Positions 1-8,148 of a DNA stretch of 42,449 nucleotides are shown here, one piece after another. The first letter of the stretch is position 1; the number at the start of each line of letters is the position of its first letter. This DNA comes from an uncultured Alistipes sp. (lineage in GTDB: Bacteria; Bacteroidota; Bacteroidia; Bacteroidales; Rikenellaceae): the NCBI GenBank assembly GCA_900550375.1, contig URRP01000022.1, positions 1 to 42,449 of the forward strand, read 5' to 3'. The translations under genes and the position numbers were made by a program. The notes beneath the pieces were generated by a model. That model ran no database searches and had not been told where the DNA came from. It saw only the letters and a program-made list of their open reading frames with translations.

Positions 1-258
1 GATTTCTACAACGCCGAGTCGCACACCAACGCCATCTTCCTGCCCAAGCTCGAACAGGGAAATCCGCAGTACATCGGATTCTTCCATACGGGTGCCTATC
101 AGGAGTCGATCGGCGGCTTCGGCGGCATCCAGCACTGTCTGATCCCCGCGCCGAAGCATATCATCATCGACCGCGACAAGGGCGACAACGAATACTATAC
201 GCGTCTGTTCGCCAAGGAGCAGAGCTACCGCGCCATGATGCGTACTCTGGGGTATTGA
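1..258 (+). CDS. speA: Arginine decarboxylase (SpeA-type), C-terminal fragment
   Basis: Only the last 85 codons are in the window, read in frame from base 1 to a TGA at 256-258; the start lies upstream. The fragment contains FFHTGAYQESIGGFGG followed by HCLIPAPKH and ends in TLGY. The G-A-Y element near the C-terminus is typical of fold-type III PLP-dependent decarboxylases, where this region closes the active site at the dimer interface. The surrounding wording resembles biosynthetic arginine decarboxylases of Bacteroidales, which make agmatine for polyamine synthesis. A diaminopimelate or carboxynorspermidine decarboxylase is less likely. A strong hairpin follows, so this is the end of its transcription unit. 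Confidence 0.7.
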   Translation, partial: DFYNAESHTNAIFLPKLEQGNPQYIGFFHTGAYQESIGGFGGIQHCLIPAPKHIIIDRDKGDNEYYTRLFAKEQSYRAMMRTLGY

Positions 259-308
259 TCCCGGATTTCGATCGAAGTGAGAGGGCTGAGACCTCCCCGA
301 AAACAGAT

Positions 309-345
309 TTCACCCCTGCTGCAAAGGATTTGCAGCAGGGGTGAA
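309..345. terminator. Bidirectional hairpin between speA and the lacI-type gene
   Basis: A perfect 17-bp stem (309-325 with 329-345) closes a 3-base GGA loop in the gap between two convergent genes. There is no strong T run on either side, so termination would depend on the very stable stem. The stem core (CCCCTGCTGCAA) nearly matches the hairpin after guaA at 11539-11580. Confidence 0.7.
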
Positions 346-385
346 ACGTAATATCGGACAGGCCTCATTTGCGATTCTGCACCGC

Positions 386-1393
386 TCAACGTGCCGTCGA
401 AGCCCGCTCGCGAATCCGCGCAGTCAGCGTAACGGTACGATCGGGCACGGCCGGATCAGCCATTTTTTCCAGAAGCAGCTCGGCGGCCGTGCGCCCCATC
501 TCTTCAAGCGGCTGTTCGACCGTCGTAAGCTGCGGATTGACGATCGTCGAGAGCACCGTCCCCGAATAGCCCGCAACGGCCATCTGATCGGGAACGCGGA
601 CACCGCACGCCATGAGCCGGTTCATCGCGCCGATGGCCACCGTATCCGTCCAAGCGAAGAGACCGTCGGCATCGGGCATCCGGCGCAGCAGCTCGTCGGC
701 CGCCTCTCGGCCGTCGTCGAAAGTTACGCCCGCCGGAATCACCGATCGTCCGTCCGGTCCGAGACCGAACTTCTCCACAGCATAGTTGTAGCCGCGCAGA
801 CGTTCCCCCGCATTCGGAATAGACGCAGGGCCGCCGAGGTGAACGATGCGGCGGCAGCCTCGGCTGACGAGATGCTCCATCAGGAAGTAGCTCGTCGCAA
901 AATCGTCGACGACCACCTTCGGGGCATCGACGTGAAGCGGCGCACGGTCGTAGAAAACCAACGGCACGCCGCGCTGCCGGATACGCCGATAGACCTCCTC
1001 GTTGCGCGCCACGTCGCACGGACAGGCGATGATGCCGTCGACCATGAAGCGCTCCATCAGCAGCAGATTTTCACATTCCGAGGCGGGATTCTCCTCCGAC
1101 TGGGCGATGATGACCTTCAGTCCGCGGGCGCACAACACCTGCTGAATCCCCTTGATAACCGTCGCAGCAAAGGGCGTAACCATTTCGGGAACGATCACCC
1201 CGACCGTATTACTGCGTCCCGAACGGAGATTCACGGCGACCGGATTGGGGCGGTAGCCCAGCTCTTCGGCCAGATGGAGCACCTGCTCCTTCGTCTCACG
1301 GCGGATGTTCCGGTTGCCGGCCAGCGCCCGCGACACGGTCGAAACCGACAGTCCGAGCCGTTCGGCCAGCTCCTTGATGGTAATTTGTTTCAT
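386..1393 (-). CDS. LacI-family transcriptional regulator
   Basis: A 335-residue protein of normal LacI/GalR length. Residues 4-27 form the helix-turn-helix (ITIKELAERLGLSVSTVSRA); residues about 48-60 form the hinge (YRPNPVAVNLRSG); the rest is a periplasmic-binding-like ligand domain, including VNPQLTTVEQPLEEMG near the C-terminus. The ATG at 1393 is chosen because it places the HTH at the N-terminus and lies 22 bp after a good promoter; the frame stays open far upstream only by chance. It probably represses a carbohydrate locus in response to a sugar or sugar phosphate. The adjacent AspT-type gene is one possible target. A LacI-type palindrome at 14732-14751, over the start of a sugar transporter, is another. 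The ligand cannot be told from sequence. Confidence 0.9.
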   Translation of the reverse strand: MKQITIKELAERLGLSVSTVSRALAGNRNIRRETKEQVLHLAEELGYRPNPVAVNLRSGRSNTVGVIVPEMVTPFAATVIKGIQQVLCARGLKVIIAQSEENPASECENLLLMERFMVDGIIACPCDVARNEEVYRRIRQRGVPLVFYDRAPLHVDAPKVVVDDFATSYFLMEHLVSRGCRRIVHLGGPASIPNAGERLRGYNYAVEKFGLGPDGRSVIPAGVTFDDGREAADELLRRMPDADGLFAWTDTVAIGAMNRLMACGVRVPDQMAVAGYSGTVLSTIVNPQLTTVEQPLEEMGRTAAELLLEKMADPAVPDRTVTLTARIRERASTAR

Positions 1394-1414
1394 GCGCCCT
1401 GCAATTCGTCGAGA

Positions 1415-1446
1415 CAAAACTACGGATTTTACCCCGCTTTTGCAAA
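1415..1446 (-). promoter_or_regulatory. Promoter of the lacI-type gene
   Basis: On the minus strand, TAGTTTTG (1415-1422) fits the Bacteroidetes -7 consensus TAnnTTTG, and TTTG (1443-1446) lies 20 bp upstream at the -33 position. A GCAAACG half-site, similar to half of the palindrome at 14732-14751, overlaps the -33 region and could allow autoregulation. Confidence 0.7.
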
Positions 1447-1500
1447 CGGCCCCCGTCGGCCTATGCAGCGCCGATGCGGCTTCATGCCGCCGGCAGCGTA

Positions 1501-3207
1501 TTACGCAATCAGCAGAACGATCACCACTCCCCAGATGATGAGCAGCGTGTTGCCGACGGCATAAGTGATCGTGTAGCCCATCGAAGGGACATTGCTCTGG
1601 ATCGTCTCTTCGACAGCACCCAGCGCCGCAGTGGTCGTCCGTGAACCGGAGATGCACCCCAGCGTCAGCGCGTCGTTGAAACGGAAAAGGTAACGCCCGA
1701 TGAAAATTCCCGAGATGAGCGGAATCGAAGTCGCGGCCGCGCCGATCAGGAAGAGACTCCACCCCACCTCCTGAAATCCCCGAATGAAGGTCGGGCCGGT
1801 CGAGATGCCGACGATGGCGATAAAGGTATTCAGGCCGACGTTGTTCATGAACCACAGCGTCGGCTGCGGAATATTGCCCACGTGGGGATAACGGGCATGG
1901 AGCCAGCCGCAGAAGAGACCGGCGATCAATACGCCGCCGCTCACCGTAAGACTCAGCGGAATAGTGCCTACGCGGGTCATCAGCAGCCACCCGAAGATCA
2001 GTCCGCCCAGAAAGATGCCCAGTCCGACCAGCGGCATCCCCGTCTTCTCCGAGACCGGATCGCTGAAGCCGAGCGTCGGCGCGGCACGGCGCACATCCTG
2101 CGGCAGACCCACCAGTTCGAGCCGGTCGCCGGCGTCGAGCTTGCCTCCGGCCAGCACCGGAATCTTCACTCCGGCACGCAGGATCGAACGAATGTTTACT
2201 CCGTGCATCGATTTATTTTTCAATACATTGCGAATATACTGTCCTGCTGCGCCGCGTTTACTCACCACCACGGGCAGACTCTGCACCGAAAAGTTCGTCA
2301 GTTCCGCATCCTCGACCTCCGTACCGATCCACTCCTCCTCTTCGATGACGTACTGCCGGCGGCCGCTCACCACAAGCGTATCACCCGCATAGATCACCGT
2401 GCGGGGCTTCACATCGTCGACGATGCGTCCGCGCTGGCGCAGCCGCTCGACGAAGATCAGCTTCTTCTGCGACTGCATATAGCGTTCGAACTCGGCAACG
2501 GTAGGATTCTCCGCAAACCAGTCGTTCTCGGCCTTGTAGGCGCGGAAGACGATGGCGCGCGCCGCAGGGTCGAAACCTGCCGTGAAGCTGACGTCGTCAC
2601 CCAGCTTCGATTCGAGGTCGAGCGCCGCTTTGTGCACCTTCTCCACGCCGCCCAGCAGCCGCGGACCGAGTGTTCCCAGAATCCACGCCGACCCTGCCGT
2701 ACCGAAGATATAGGTCACGGCATAACAGACGGGCATGGCGTCCATATTGATCGTCTGTCCGTCGGGCAGCTGATGGATGGTGTCGGTCGCCACGCCCAGC
2801 ACGGCCGACATGGTCTGCGAACCGGCCAGCAGTCCGGCCGCCTGCGCCACATCATACCCCATCAGCTCGGCGCAAAGCCACGTCGAGCCGAGACACAGCA
2901 GACAGATGACCACCGCGAATCCCACCTGCGGCAGGCCGTCGCGTTTCAGTCCCCGAAAGAACTGCGGGCCGACGGCATAACCGACCGCAAAGAGGAACAG
3001 AAGGAAAAAGAGGGTTTTGGCCGGTTCGGGAATGGGGATTTTCAACTGCCCGACCACGACGCCCACCAGCAGCACGCTGGTTACCGTCCCGAGTGAAAAG
3101 CTGCGCCAGCGCAGTTTTCCGACCAGAAATCCCAAAGCAAGGGTAACAAAGACTGCCAACGCAGGATTGGCGCGCAGAAAATCGATCAAATGAATATCCG
3201 CAAACAT
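1501..3207 (-). CDS. AspT/YidE/YbjL-type putative antiporter (AAEx family)
   Basis: A 568-residue inner-membrane protein. An N-terminal hydrophobic block (residues about 1-190) and a C-terminal one (about 375-568) flank a hydrophilic centre containing two TrkA-C/RCK_C-like stretches (around TVIYAGDTLVVSGRR and KLDAGDRLELVG). This layout is diagnostic of the aspartate:alanine exchanger family, in which AspT swaps aspartate for alanine; most homologues, such as YidE and YbjL, have no proven substrate. The closing block (AVEETIQSNVPSMGYTITYA) is well conserved in the family. The ATG at 3207 gives MFADIH, the usual short hydrophilic start; a 17-residue extension is open but unlikely. The LacI-type gene lies 107 bp downstream with its own promoter. 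Confidence 0.85.
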   Translation of the reverse strand: MFADIHLIDFLRANPALAVFVTLALGFLVGKLRWRSFSLGTVTSVLLVGVVVGQLKIPIPEPAKTLFFLLFLFAVGYAVGPQFFRGLKRDGLPQVGFAVVICLLCLGSTWLCAELMGYDVAQAAGLLAGSQTMSAVLGVATDTIHQLPDGQTINMDAMPVCYAVTYIFGTAGSAWILGTLGPRLLGGVEKVHKAALDLESKLGDDVSFTAGFDPAARAIVFRAYKAENDWFAENPTVAEFERYMQSQKKLIFVERLRQRGRIVDDVKPRTVIYAGDTLVVSGRRQYVIEEEEWIGTEVEDAELTNFSVQSLPVVVSKRGAAGQYIRNVLKNKSMHGVNIRSILRAGVKIPVLAGGKLDAGDRLELVGLPQDVRRAAPTLGFSDPVSEKTGMPLVGLGIFLGGLIFGWLLMTRVGTIPLSLTVSGGVLIAGLFCGWLHARYPHVGNIPQPTLWFMNNVGLNTFIAIVGISTGPTFIRGFQEVGWSLFLIGAAATSIPLISGIFIGRYLFRFNDALTLGCISGSRTTTAALGAVEETIQSNVPSMGYTITYAVGNTLLIIWGVVIVLLIA

Positions 3208-3310
3208 AGTTTTCGAGACTGATTCAACGTACGATACGACACAAAGCACGTGCCGCACCTACTTTGTGATTAAGAATCGGCAAACAAATCTCCCATTATG
3301 CTGCGCGGCA

Positions 3311-3512
3311 GATCCTCACGTCGGAATCCCCGAAGGGACTCCTCCTCAGGATGACAAAACACACGCGTTATCCACTTGTTAATGGTTTGTCATTCCGAAC
3401 GGAACGCAGTGGAGCGCGGGAAACACTCCATTGTCATTCAGAAAGAAACGCAGTGGAGCGCGGGCTACACCCTATTGTCATTCCGAGCGAAGTGAAACGG
3501 AGCGTGGGAATC
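3311..3512. repeat. Dispersed head/tail repeat cluster 1
   Basis: One tail (3311-3355) has the form GATCCTCACGTCGG, then a short hairpin, then CTCCTCAGGATGAC. Its hairpin pairs GGAATCCC with GGGACTCC around CGAA, with one mismatch. Three heads follow at 3389-3420, 3433-3464 and 3477-3512, each starting GTCATTC. The third matches the head consensus GTCATTCCGAGCGAAGTG, and the first two are diverged. The cluster fills most of the gap 3208-3615, and no gene is visible there. Confidence 0.75.
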
Positions 3513-3558
3513 CGACCGCTTCTGTTCCGCCGTTTTCACAGGGCAAAGGGTGACTTCG

Positions 3559-3591
3559 AAAAAAATATTCCCCTGCCTGCCGGCAAGGGAA
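3559..3591 (-). terminator. Terminator of the outer-membrane barrel gene
   Basis: On the minus strand a 10-bp stem with one G-T pair (3582-3591 with 3568-3577) and a 4-base loop is followed by TATTTTTTT, a classical intrinsic terminator, 24 bp after the stop codon at 3616. Confidence 0.85.
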
Positions 3592-3615
3592 CGAAGCGTC
3601 TCAAAATATTTGCAA

Positions 3616-4209
3616 TCAGAAACGGTAGCCCAGCTGCAACTGGAACGTTTTGTTGCGAACCGTTATATCCGACACGTCGGACAAATTGAGAAAACCGGCA
3701 TCGTAGCCGAAACGAAACGAGTAGCGCTGCCACTCCACACCGATACCGGCACGGATGCCCATGTCGAAGCGGTTGAACCCTTCGTCGCCGAACGTATCGG
3801 CCTTATCCGATCCAGACTTCGTCTTGCCGGCGAAGCCCATGCGCATACTCAGACCCAGATAGGGAATCAGCGAGATGTCGTTCGTCAGGCCGAAACGATA
3901 ATTGACCAAAGCCGGCGCCTCGAAGTAGTAGGCGTTGACCTTCACCGCACCGTCGGCGATTGAGGTTCCGTAACCGGCGATGCCCAGACCGGTCTCGAAA
4001 TAGAGCGGCAGCGCCTGCATCAGACTTTTTTCATAGGAGAACGCCACCAAAGGCCGTACCACCGAGTTGGGCGTGGCGCTCACGCCGCCCTGCTTGAAGG
4101 TCATGTTGGCGATGTTCATACCGACACGCACGCCGTAAATGTGATTGGGATGCGCCGAGACGGCCCACGAGACGGCCGACAACAGCACGAGGAGAAAGAG
4201 TTTTTTCAT
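3616..4209 (-). CDS. Small outer-membrane beta-barrel protein (porin-like)
   Basis: A 197-residue protein with a clear signal peptide (MKKLFLLVLLSAVSWAVSAHP). It consists of alternating amphipathic strands such as YGVRVGMNIANMTF, YFETGLGIAGYG and YRFGLTNDISLIPYLGLSMRMGF, and ends LQLQLGYRF. The terminal phenylalanine is the usual signal for Bam-dependent insertion. It belongs to the broad PorT/OmpW-like small-barrel class common in Bacteroidetes; the specific function is unknown. The ATG at 4209 is preferred over a TTG two codons upstream because it gives a canonical MKK signal peptide. It is monocistronic: its promoter lies at 4241-4248 and its terminator at 3559-3591. Confidence 0.8.
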   Translation of the reverse strand: MKKLFLLVLLSAVSWAVSAHPNHIYGVRVGMNIANMTFKQGGVSATPNSVVRPLVAFSYEKSLMQALPLYFETGLGIAGYGTSIADGAVKVNAYYFEAPALVNYRFGLTNDISLIPYLGLSMRMGFAGKTKSGSDKADTFGDEGFNRFDMGIRAGIGVEWQRYSFRFGYDAGFLNLSDVSDITVRNKTFQLQLGYRF

Positions 4210-4240
4210 AAACAAAAGAGTTTGGTATCGTTTACAGTGT

Positions 4241-4248
4241 CAAATGTA
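4241..4248 (-). promoter_or_regulatory. -7 element of the outer-membrane barrel gene
   Basis: TACATTTG on the minus strand fits TAnnTTTG and would give a leader of about 25 bases. No convincing -33 element was seen. Confidence 0.55.
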
Positions 4249-4337
4249 CAATTTTTTCGTGAATCTGCATTTTACTTTCAAAAGATTTACGCCTCTTTTG
4301 GAATCGAATTTGTACGTTGTCGACGAAAAACCGGATT

Positions 4338-4640
4338 ATGAAAAAATACAGCCTCAAAAACAACGAAGCCCGCAGTCGGTATGAGTTCGACATCGAAGGA
4401 CTGACCGCGTTCATCGATTATGAAAAAGAGGGAGAGACGATCGTTCTGACTCACACCTTCGTCCCCGAAACATACGAGGGACAGGGCGTCGGGAAGCAGC
4501 TGGTCGGCGCCGTACTGGCCGACATCCGTATGCAAGGGCTGAAGCTCGTTCCGCAATGCCCCTTCATCGCCGTCTACATCGAACGGCATCCGATCTGGCG
4601 CGACATGGTCTGTCGGGAGAACGCCACGGTCGAACGCTGA
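4338..4640 (+). CDS. Small GNAT-like N-acetyltransferase (YjdJ/CG domain)
   Basis: A 100-residue protein matching the compact acetyltransferase family typified by YjdJ (Acetyltransf_CG, PF14542). The core reads HTFVPETYEGQGVGKQLV, where GQGVGKQL is the acetyl-CoA pyrophosphate-binding loop, followed by CPFIAVYIERHPIW. That closing segment with an invariant Cys-Pro and a Tyr is typical of the family. These proteins are about half the length of ordinary GNATs and their acceptor is not known. The ATG at 4338 is chosen because family members start just before a YEFDIEG-like strand; an in-frame ATG 21 bases upstream would add seven charged residues. It is transcribed divergently from the outer-membrane barrel gene. 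Confidence 0.85.
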   Translation: MKKYSLKNNEARSRYEFDIEGLTAFIDYEKEGETIVLTHTFVPETYEGQGVGKQLVGAVLADIRMQGLKLVPQCPFIAVYIERHPIWRDMVCRENATVER

Positions 4641-4657
4641 GCGGCATGACCGACGAG

Positions 4658-4689
4658 AAAAGCGGGTCCACGGCAATGGACCCGCTTTT
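4658..4689. terminator. Bidirectional terminator
   Basis: A 13-bp perfect stem (AAAAGCGGGTCCA with TGGACCCGCTTTT) and a 6-base loop lie between the convergent GNAT and thioredoxin-like lipoprotein genes. The A and T ends serve both strands. Confidence 0.9.
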
Positions 4690-4692
4690 GTT

Positions 4693-5967
4693 CTACTCGC
4701 CCGCGGGCTGCGACGACGGCTCCGTTTCAGGATAGATGCGGCGCAGCCATTCTCCCAGCCGCGCACCGCGCAGTTCTTCGTTTTGTGCGACGATCCGCCC
4801 TTCGGGGTCGATCAGAAACAGCGTAGGATAGGCACCGATGCGATACATCCGGCAAATCCGGCCTTCGGGATTGTCGGCAACGACCGGCCATGCGATCCGC
4901 AATTCGGGCAGCCGCTTCTGCAACCGCTCCTTCGGGTCGGACGCCACGCCGAGAATCTCGAATCCGGCGGCATGGTAGGTCGCATAAGCCTGCAAGTAGC
5001 TCTCGCGAATCTCCTGAAGGCAGGGCGGGCACCTCAGCGACCAGAAATCGAGCAGCACGTATCTTCCCCGGAAATCCTCAGGGAAACGAACGATGCGTCC
5101 TTCGGTCGTCGCTGCCTCGAAGGGAATCGGCCGGAACCCGACCTGTGCGGAAGGGCGATCGAGGGCATCGGGCGTCGGGGTCAGCAGCAGCTCGCGGCCG
5201 TCGGGACGCAGGCTGTCGATATGGTAATAGTCTCCGCCCAGCAGCACAAATTCCCCCACACGATGCTGGAGCGTCGTATCCCCGTTCGAGAAGGATATCT
5301 CTACATTGTCGGACGGATACCCGCCGCCGAAGGGCGCCGTCGTCACGGCATACCGCCCGCCGGAGGTCTCGATCTCACCGGAGCACCGCTCGTCGCAGCA
5401 GAGCAGCACATCGGACGCTTCAAACGCCGGATAGACATAGGTCGAATCGGGCAGGACGACGCCCCGGCTGTACCGTTCGATGTAGACGGCCGTCGCTTCG
5501 CAGGCGATCGAATCCGCACCGAAATAACGTACCGTCTCATCCGCCAGATCGTCGTCGCCGTCCGTATCCAGCAGATAGGCGAACCGGCCCTCCGGCGTCA
5601 CGCCCGCGGCCAATGTCGTCACGGCACGGATCGGACGGGCGGAACAAGAGGAGGTATCGCGGCCCCATGCGTTGAAATAACCCATACAGAGTTTTTCGTC
5701 GATCTCCCCTCGGCGATAGCTCTGATAAAGCAGCTGCGCGAAATCGTTCTCCGCATAGTAGACGGTCACATCGCGCCATGCGGCAGGCAGACCCCGCACG
5801 GCAGGATAGAACGCATCGAATGCACTTCCGTCGCGCGTACTCATGTACACGCCCATCCGACGCTCGGGCGGACCGGATGTTTTGTCCAAATGGAGGGTCC
5901 GCTGCCGCGATCCGCAGCAGACGAACAGCAGAACGCAAAGCAGCGTCCCGGGAAAGACAGGTTTCAT
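4693..5967 (-). CDS. Thioredoxin-like (TlpA-type) lipoprotein
   Basis: A 424-residue protein. The N-terminus (PGTLLCVLLFVCCGS) is a lipoprotein signal with the acylated cysteine at 17 or 18. Residues about 25-290 form a beta-rich region I cannot assign. Residues about 295-415 are a TlpA/AlkC-like thioredoxin fold (YVLLDFWSLRCPPC, then GVASDP and a cis-proline in GAYPTLFLIDPEG). The redox motif is CPPC at 313-316. Such proteins are periplasm-facing thiol reductants in Bacteroidetes. It has its own promoter at 5992-6022 and shares a terminator with the GNAT gene. It is one of three thioredoxin-fold lipoproteins in this window. Confidence 0.85.
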   Translation of the reverse strand: MKPVFPGTLLCVLLFVCCGSRQRTLHLDKTSGPPERRMGVYMSTRDGSAFDAFYPAVRGLPAAWRDVTVYYAENDFAQLLYQSYRRGEIDEKLCMGYFNAWGRDTSSCSARPIRAVTTLAAGVTPEGRFAYLLDTDGDDDLADETVRYFGADSIACEATAVYIERYSRGVVLPDSTYVYPAFEASDVLLCCDERCSGEIETSGGRYAVTTAPFGGGYPSDNVEISFSNGDTTLQHRVGEFVLLGGDYYHIDSLRPDGRELLLTPTPDALDRPSAQVGFRPIPFEAATTEGRIVRFPEDFRGRYVLLDFWSLRCPPCLQEIRESYLQAYATYHAAGFEILGVASDPKERLQKRLPELRIAWPVVADNPEGRICRMYRIGAYPTLFLIDPEGRIVAQNEELRGARLGEWLRRIYPETEPSSQPAGE

Positions 5968-5991
5968 TTCAGGCTGTTTGGTATCTACAAA

Positions 5992-6022
5992 CAAAGATAG
6001 GAATTTCCGCCGGAAAATGCAA
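5992..6022 (-). promoter_or_regulatory. Promoter of the CPPC lipoprotein
   Basis: TATCTTTG (5992-5999) on the minus strand matches TAnnTTTG, with a TTG (6020-6022) 20 bp upstream. The leader would be about 20 bases. Confidence 0.7.
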
Positions 6023-6053
6023 TTTTCAGAACCGATAATCTTATTCTCGACAC

Positions 6054-6794
6054 CTACTTCCGGCCGATGAGTCGCTTGAAGAGACGGCGGATACGCACCG
6101 GAAGGTTGATTCCCTGCTTGAGCAGCACGGCGCCGCTCAGGATCTTCCAGTCCCAGCCGCGCAGTTCGGCATAGCGTACCAATATATAGTCCAGATAGGG
6201 CGTTTCCCAGTCGAGGTGACGGAGCATCTCCACGCAGTCGTGCCAGCTCAGACGCCGGCGGAACACCATCCGATTGACGTCGATCAACGCAAAATGCCAC
6301 GCACCGTCCTCTCGGTAGTAGAAGATGTTGCCCGGATTGTAATCGTAGTCGAGGACACCTTTTTCATGCAGACCGACGGTGAAGGCCGCAAATGCGTCGA
6401 GGATCTCGAGCTGCCGCAGCTGCGGTTCCTGCTCCAAGCATTCGAGCGTCGGATACGGCAGGCGTTTCGAAACGTAATATCCCGTATGGAACAGCAGCCC
6501 CCGCCGGCACTCGATATAACCGACCGGATCGGCCACGGCGACGCCCAGCCGCTCGAGGCGCAGCGAATAGTCGTAGGAGCGTTTGGCTTTGGTCGGACGA
6601 AGGAACGTATAGACCCAGCGGTTCAGGCGCAACGGCACGGCGAAACGTTTGACGACGAACTCCTCGTCCGCCGCCCGCTCGCACCACAACGTGTTGCGGT
6701 TGTCGCGCAGCACCTCTTCGGAGACGCCCTGCGAGGGCAGATTCCGTATCCAAGGGGCCAGATGGCCGTATTTTTCCGACAGGACAATTTTCAT
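6054..6794 (-). CDS. LPS-kinase-like protein (InaA/WaaP family)
   Basis: A 246-residue cytoplasmic kinase-fold protein. Residues about 35-55 carry the nucleotide-binding lysine region (EEFVVKRFAVP). The catalytic loop is HEKGVLDYDYNPGNIFYY (about 143-160), with an Asp and the Asn of PGN in the places expected for the kinase active site. The metal-binding Asp sits in ALIDVNRM. This pattern is typical of the Bacteroidetes InaA branch, related to WaaP and KdkA, which phosphorylate heptose or Kdo of the lipopolysaccharide core. The canonical HGD of the loop is replaced by LDYD, so activity is likely but unproven. The ATG at 6794 fits the promoter at 6824-6831 and avoids a 36-residue extension. 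Confidence 0.8.
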   Translation of the reverse strand: MKIVLSEKYGHLAPWIRNLPSQGVSEEVLRDNRNTLWCERAADEEFVVKRFAVPLRLNRWVYTFLRPTKAKRSYDYSLRLERLGVAVADPVGYIECRRGLLFHTGYYVSKRLPYPTLECLEQEPQLRQLEILDAFAAFTVGLHEKGVLDYDYNPGNIFYYREDGAWHFALIDVNRMVFRRRLSWHDCVEMLRHLDWETPYLDYILVRYAELRGWDWKILSGAVLLKQGINLPVRIRRLFKRLIGRK

Positions 6795-6823
6795 CCGTTT
6801 GCAGGTTTTACCGATAATCGCCA

Positions 6824-6831
6824 CAAAAATA
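6824..6831 (-). promoter_or_regulatory. -7 element of the LPS-kinase-like gene
   Basis: TATTTTTG on the minus strand fits TAnnTTTG, 29 bp before the chosen start codon. No -33 element is visible. It lies in the divergent gap shared with the AraC-type gene. Confidence 0.6.
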
Positions 6832-6929
6832 ACGATCGGGATCGGCTCTTCTTGTCCTGATCGCGCGCAATAACATTCAATAAGTCGAATTTTAATTCGC
6901 AAATCGCCTGCGATTCAAGAAAAAGTTAT

Positions 6930-6937
6930 TATTTTTG
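6930..6937 (+). promoter_or_regulatory. -7 element of the AraC-type gene
   Basis: TATTTTTG, 20 bp upstream of the ATG at 6958, fits TAnnTTTG. The sequence around it is unusually AT-rich for this window. Confidence 0.65.
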
Positions 6938-6957
6938 ACGAAATTCATTTTTTTAAT

Positions 6958-7839
6958 ATGGACGAACTCCACCAACAAACTTCAGGGTCTTCCCGACAGG
7001 ATTCCGAACCGATGGATACTCCTTCATTCCGGCTGCTGCACCTCGACGATTCCTCATCGGAATTCACGGAATCCGACTATCTGCCGCACGAGCTGAACAT
7101 CGGCGGAATCAGCGTCTGCCTGCAAGGGAAAAGCCGTGTCACGTTCAACCACCATCGCTGCAACATCAAAAAAGGAGACCTGTGCGTCTTCTTTCCGCAC
7201 ATGCTCATGCAAATCGATAATCAGAGCGACGATTTCGAAGCATACTGCATCATCTCCGAATTGGACATTACCCGCGAGGTGCAGGTTCCCTCGACCACCT
7301 CGCTGTTTCTGTACATCAAGGACAATCCCTGCATCTCGCTCGACGACGCGACGTTCCGGCGTATGCTCAAATATTGCAAAATGTTCAGCGAATTCGAGCG
7401 GAACGGCCACCCCTACCGCGAACAAATCGTCCACCATATGTCGATGATGATCTACTACGAAATCTTCGATATCTACCAGCACGGCAAACCGCTGGCCATG
7501 AGCGCTCAGACGCGTCAGGAGACGATGTTCCGTCAATTTCTTTTTCTGGTGTCGCAGCATTACGTCTGCGAACGCGAAATCGGATACTACGCCAGCCAGC
7601 TCTGCGTGACGCCCAAATACCTCTCGTCGGTGGTACGCAGCGTATCGGGCAACAGCGCGGCATGGTGGATCAACCATACGGTCATCCTGCACGCGAAAAA
7701 CCTGCTGAAGACGAATCACCAGCTTACGATTCAGCAGATCTCCGATAAGCTCAACTTCCCCAACCCGTCGTTCTTCGGTCAATATTTCAAACGTCGCGTA
7801 GGCATGACCCCCAAAGAGTTTCGGCGGGAGGCCTTCTGA
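6958..7839 (+). CDS. AraC-family transcriptional regulator
   Basis: A 293-residue protein. The N-terminal half (about 25-160) is a cupin-like sensor domain (LPHELNIGGISVCLQGKSRV, then KKGDLCVFFPHM). The C-terminal 100 residues contain two helix-turn-helix motifs: one in YYASQLCVTPKYLSSVVRSV, the other in TIQQISDKLNFPNPSFFGQY followed by FKRRVGMTPKEFR, the classic AraC signature. This architecture is common in Bacteroidales and usually senses small molecules or envelope cues. Being divergent from the LPS-kinase-like gene, it may control that gene, but this is inference. No membrane segment is present, so it is not a hybrid two-component regulator. Confidence 0.9.
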   Translation: MDELHQQTSGSSRQDSEPMDTPSFRLLHLDDSSSEFTESDYLPHELNIGGISVCLQGKSRVTFNHHRCNIKKGDLCVFFPHMLMQIDNQSDDFEAYCIISELDITREVQVPSTTSLFLYIKDNPCISLDDATFRRMLKYCKMFSEFERNGHPYREQIVHHMSMMIYYEIFDIYQHGKPLAMSAQTRQETMFRQFLFLVSQHYVCEREIGYYASQLCVTPKYLSSVVRSVSGNSAAWWINHTVILHAKNLLKTNHQLTIQQISDKLNFPNPSFFGQYFKRRVGMTPKEFRREAF

Positions 7840-7864
7840 CGACGCCGCATACGCCGCGGAAGCA

Positions 7865-7900
7865 AAGAGCGCCGGACGATTCGAATCGTCCGGCGCTCTT
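7865..7900 (+). terminator. Terminator of the AraC-type gene
   Basis: A 16-bp perfect stem (7865-7880 with 7885-7900) with a TCGA loop begins 25 bp after the stop codon. The 3' end is only short in T. Confidence 0.85.
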
Positions 7901-8116
7901 CATTACATTTCGGGACATCGCTTCTCCTTCACGCAGCGAACGGAGTTGCCGTAAGCCCCCCGCAGCAACTGCCATTATTCTCTTCGCGCCCTCTTTTTTT
8001 GCACGAACACCAAATAGTACCAATCGGATACGACCGCTCCGAACGAACCCGTCGAAACCAAATCGTTTTTTTAGAAAAACATTTCGAACGATGAGCGATA
8101 TTTCCCGAATTTTTGT
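7901..8116. other. Gap upstream of guaB, no gene seen
   Basis: About 215 bp between the terminator and the guaB promoter. It carries no convincing reading frame and no recognisable purine riboswitch or PurR-type palindrome. The only notable features are T- and C-rich runs near 7980-8010. Confidence 0.5.
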
Positions 8117-8124
8117 TACTTTTG
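8117..8124 (+). promoter_or_regulatory. -7 element of the guaB operon
   Basis: TACTTTTG fits TAnnTTTG and lies 24 bp upstream of the guaB ATG. No clear -33 element was found. Confidence 0.65.
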
Positions 8125-8148
8125 TGCGCAACAAAAACCCCAATCATT

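Noticed and set aside
1394..1990. N-terminal extension of the LacI-type protein
   Set aside because: The extra 199 residues read through the promoter and the opposite frame of the AspT gene; the HTH must be N-terminal.
7901..8116. Purine riboswitch or PurR site before guaB
   Set aside because: I looked for paired stems with a conserved junction and for a palindromic PurR-like box and found neither.
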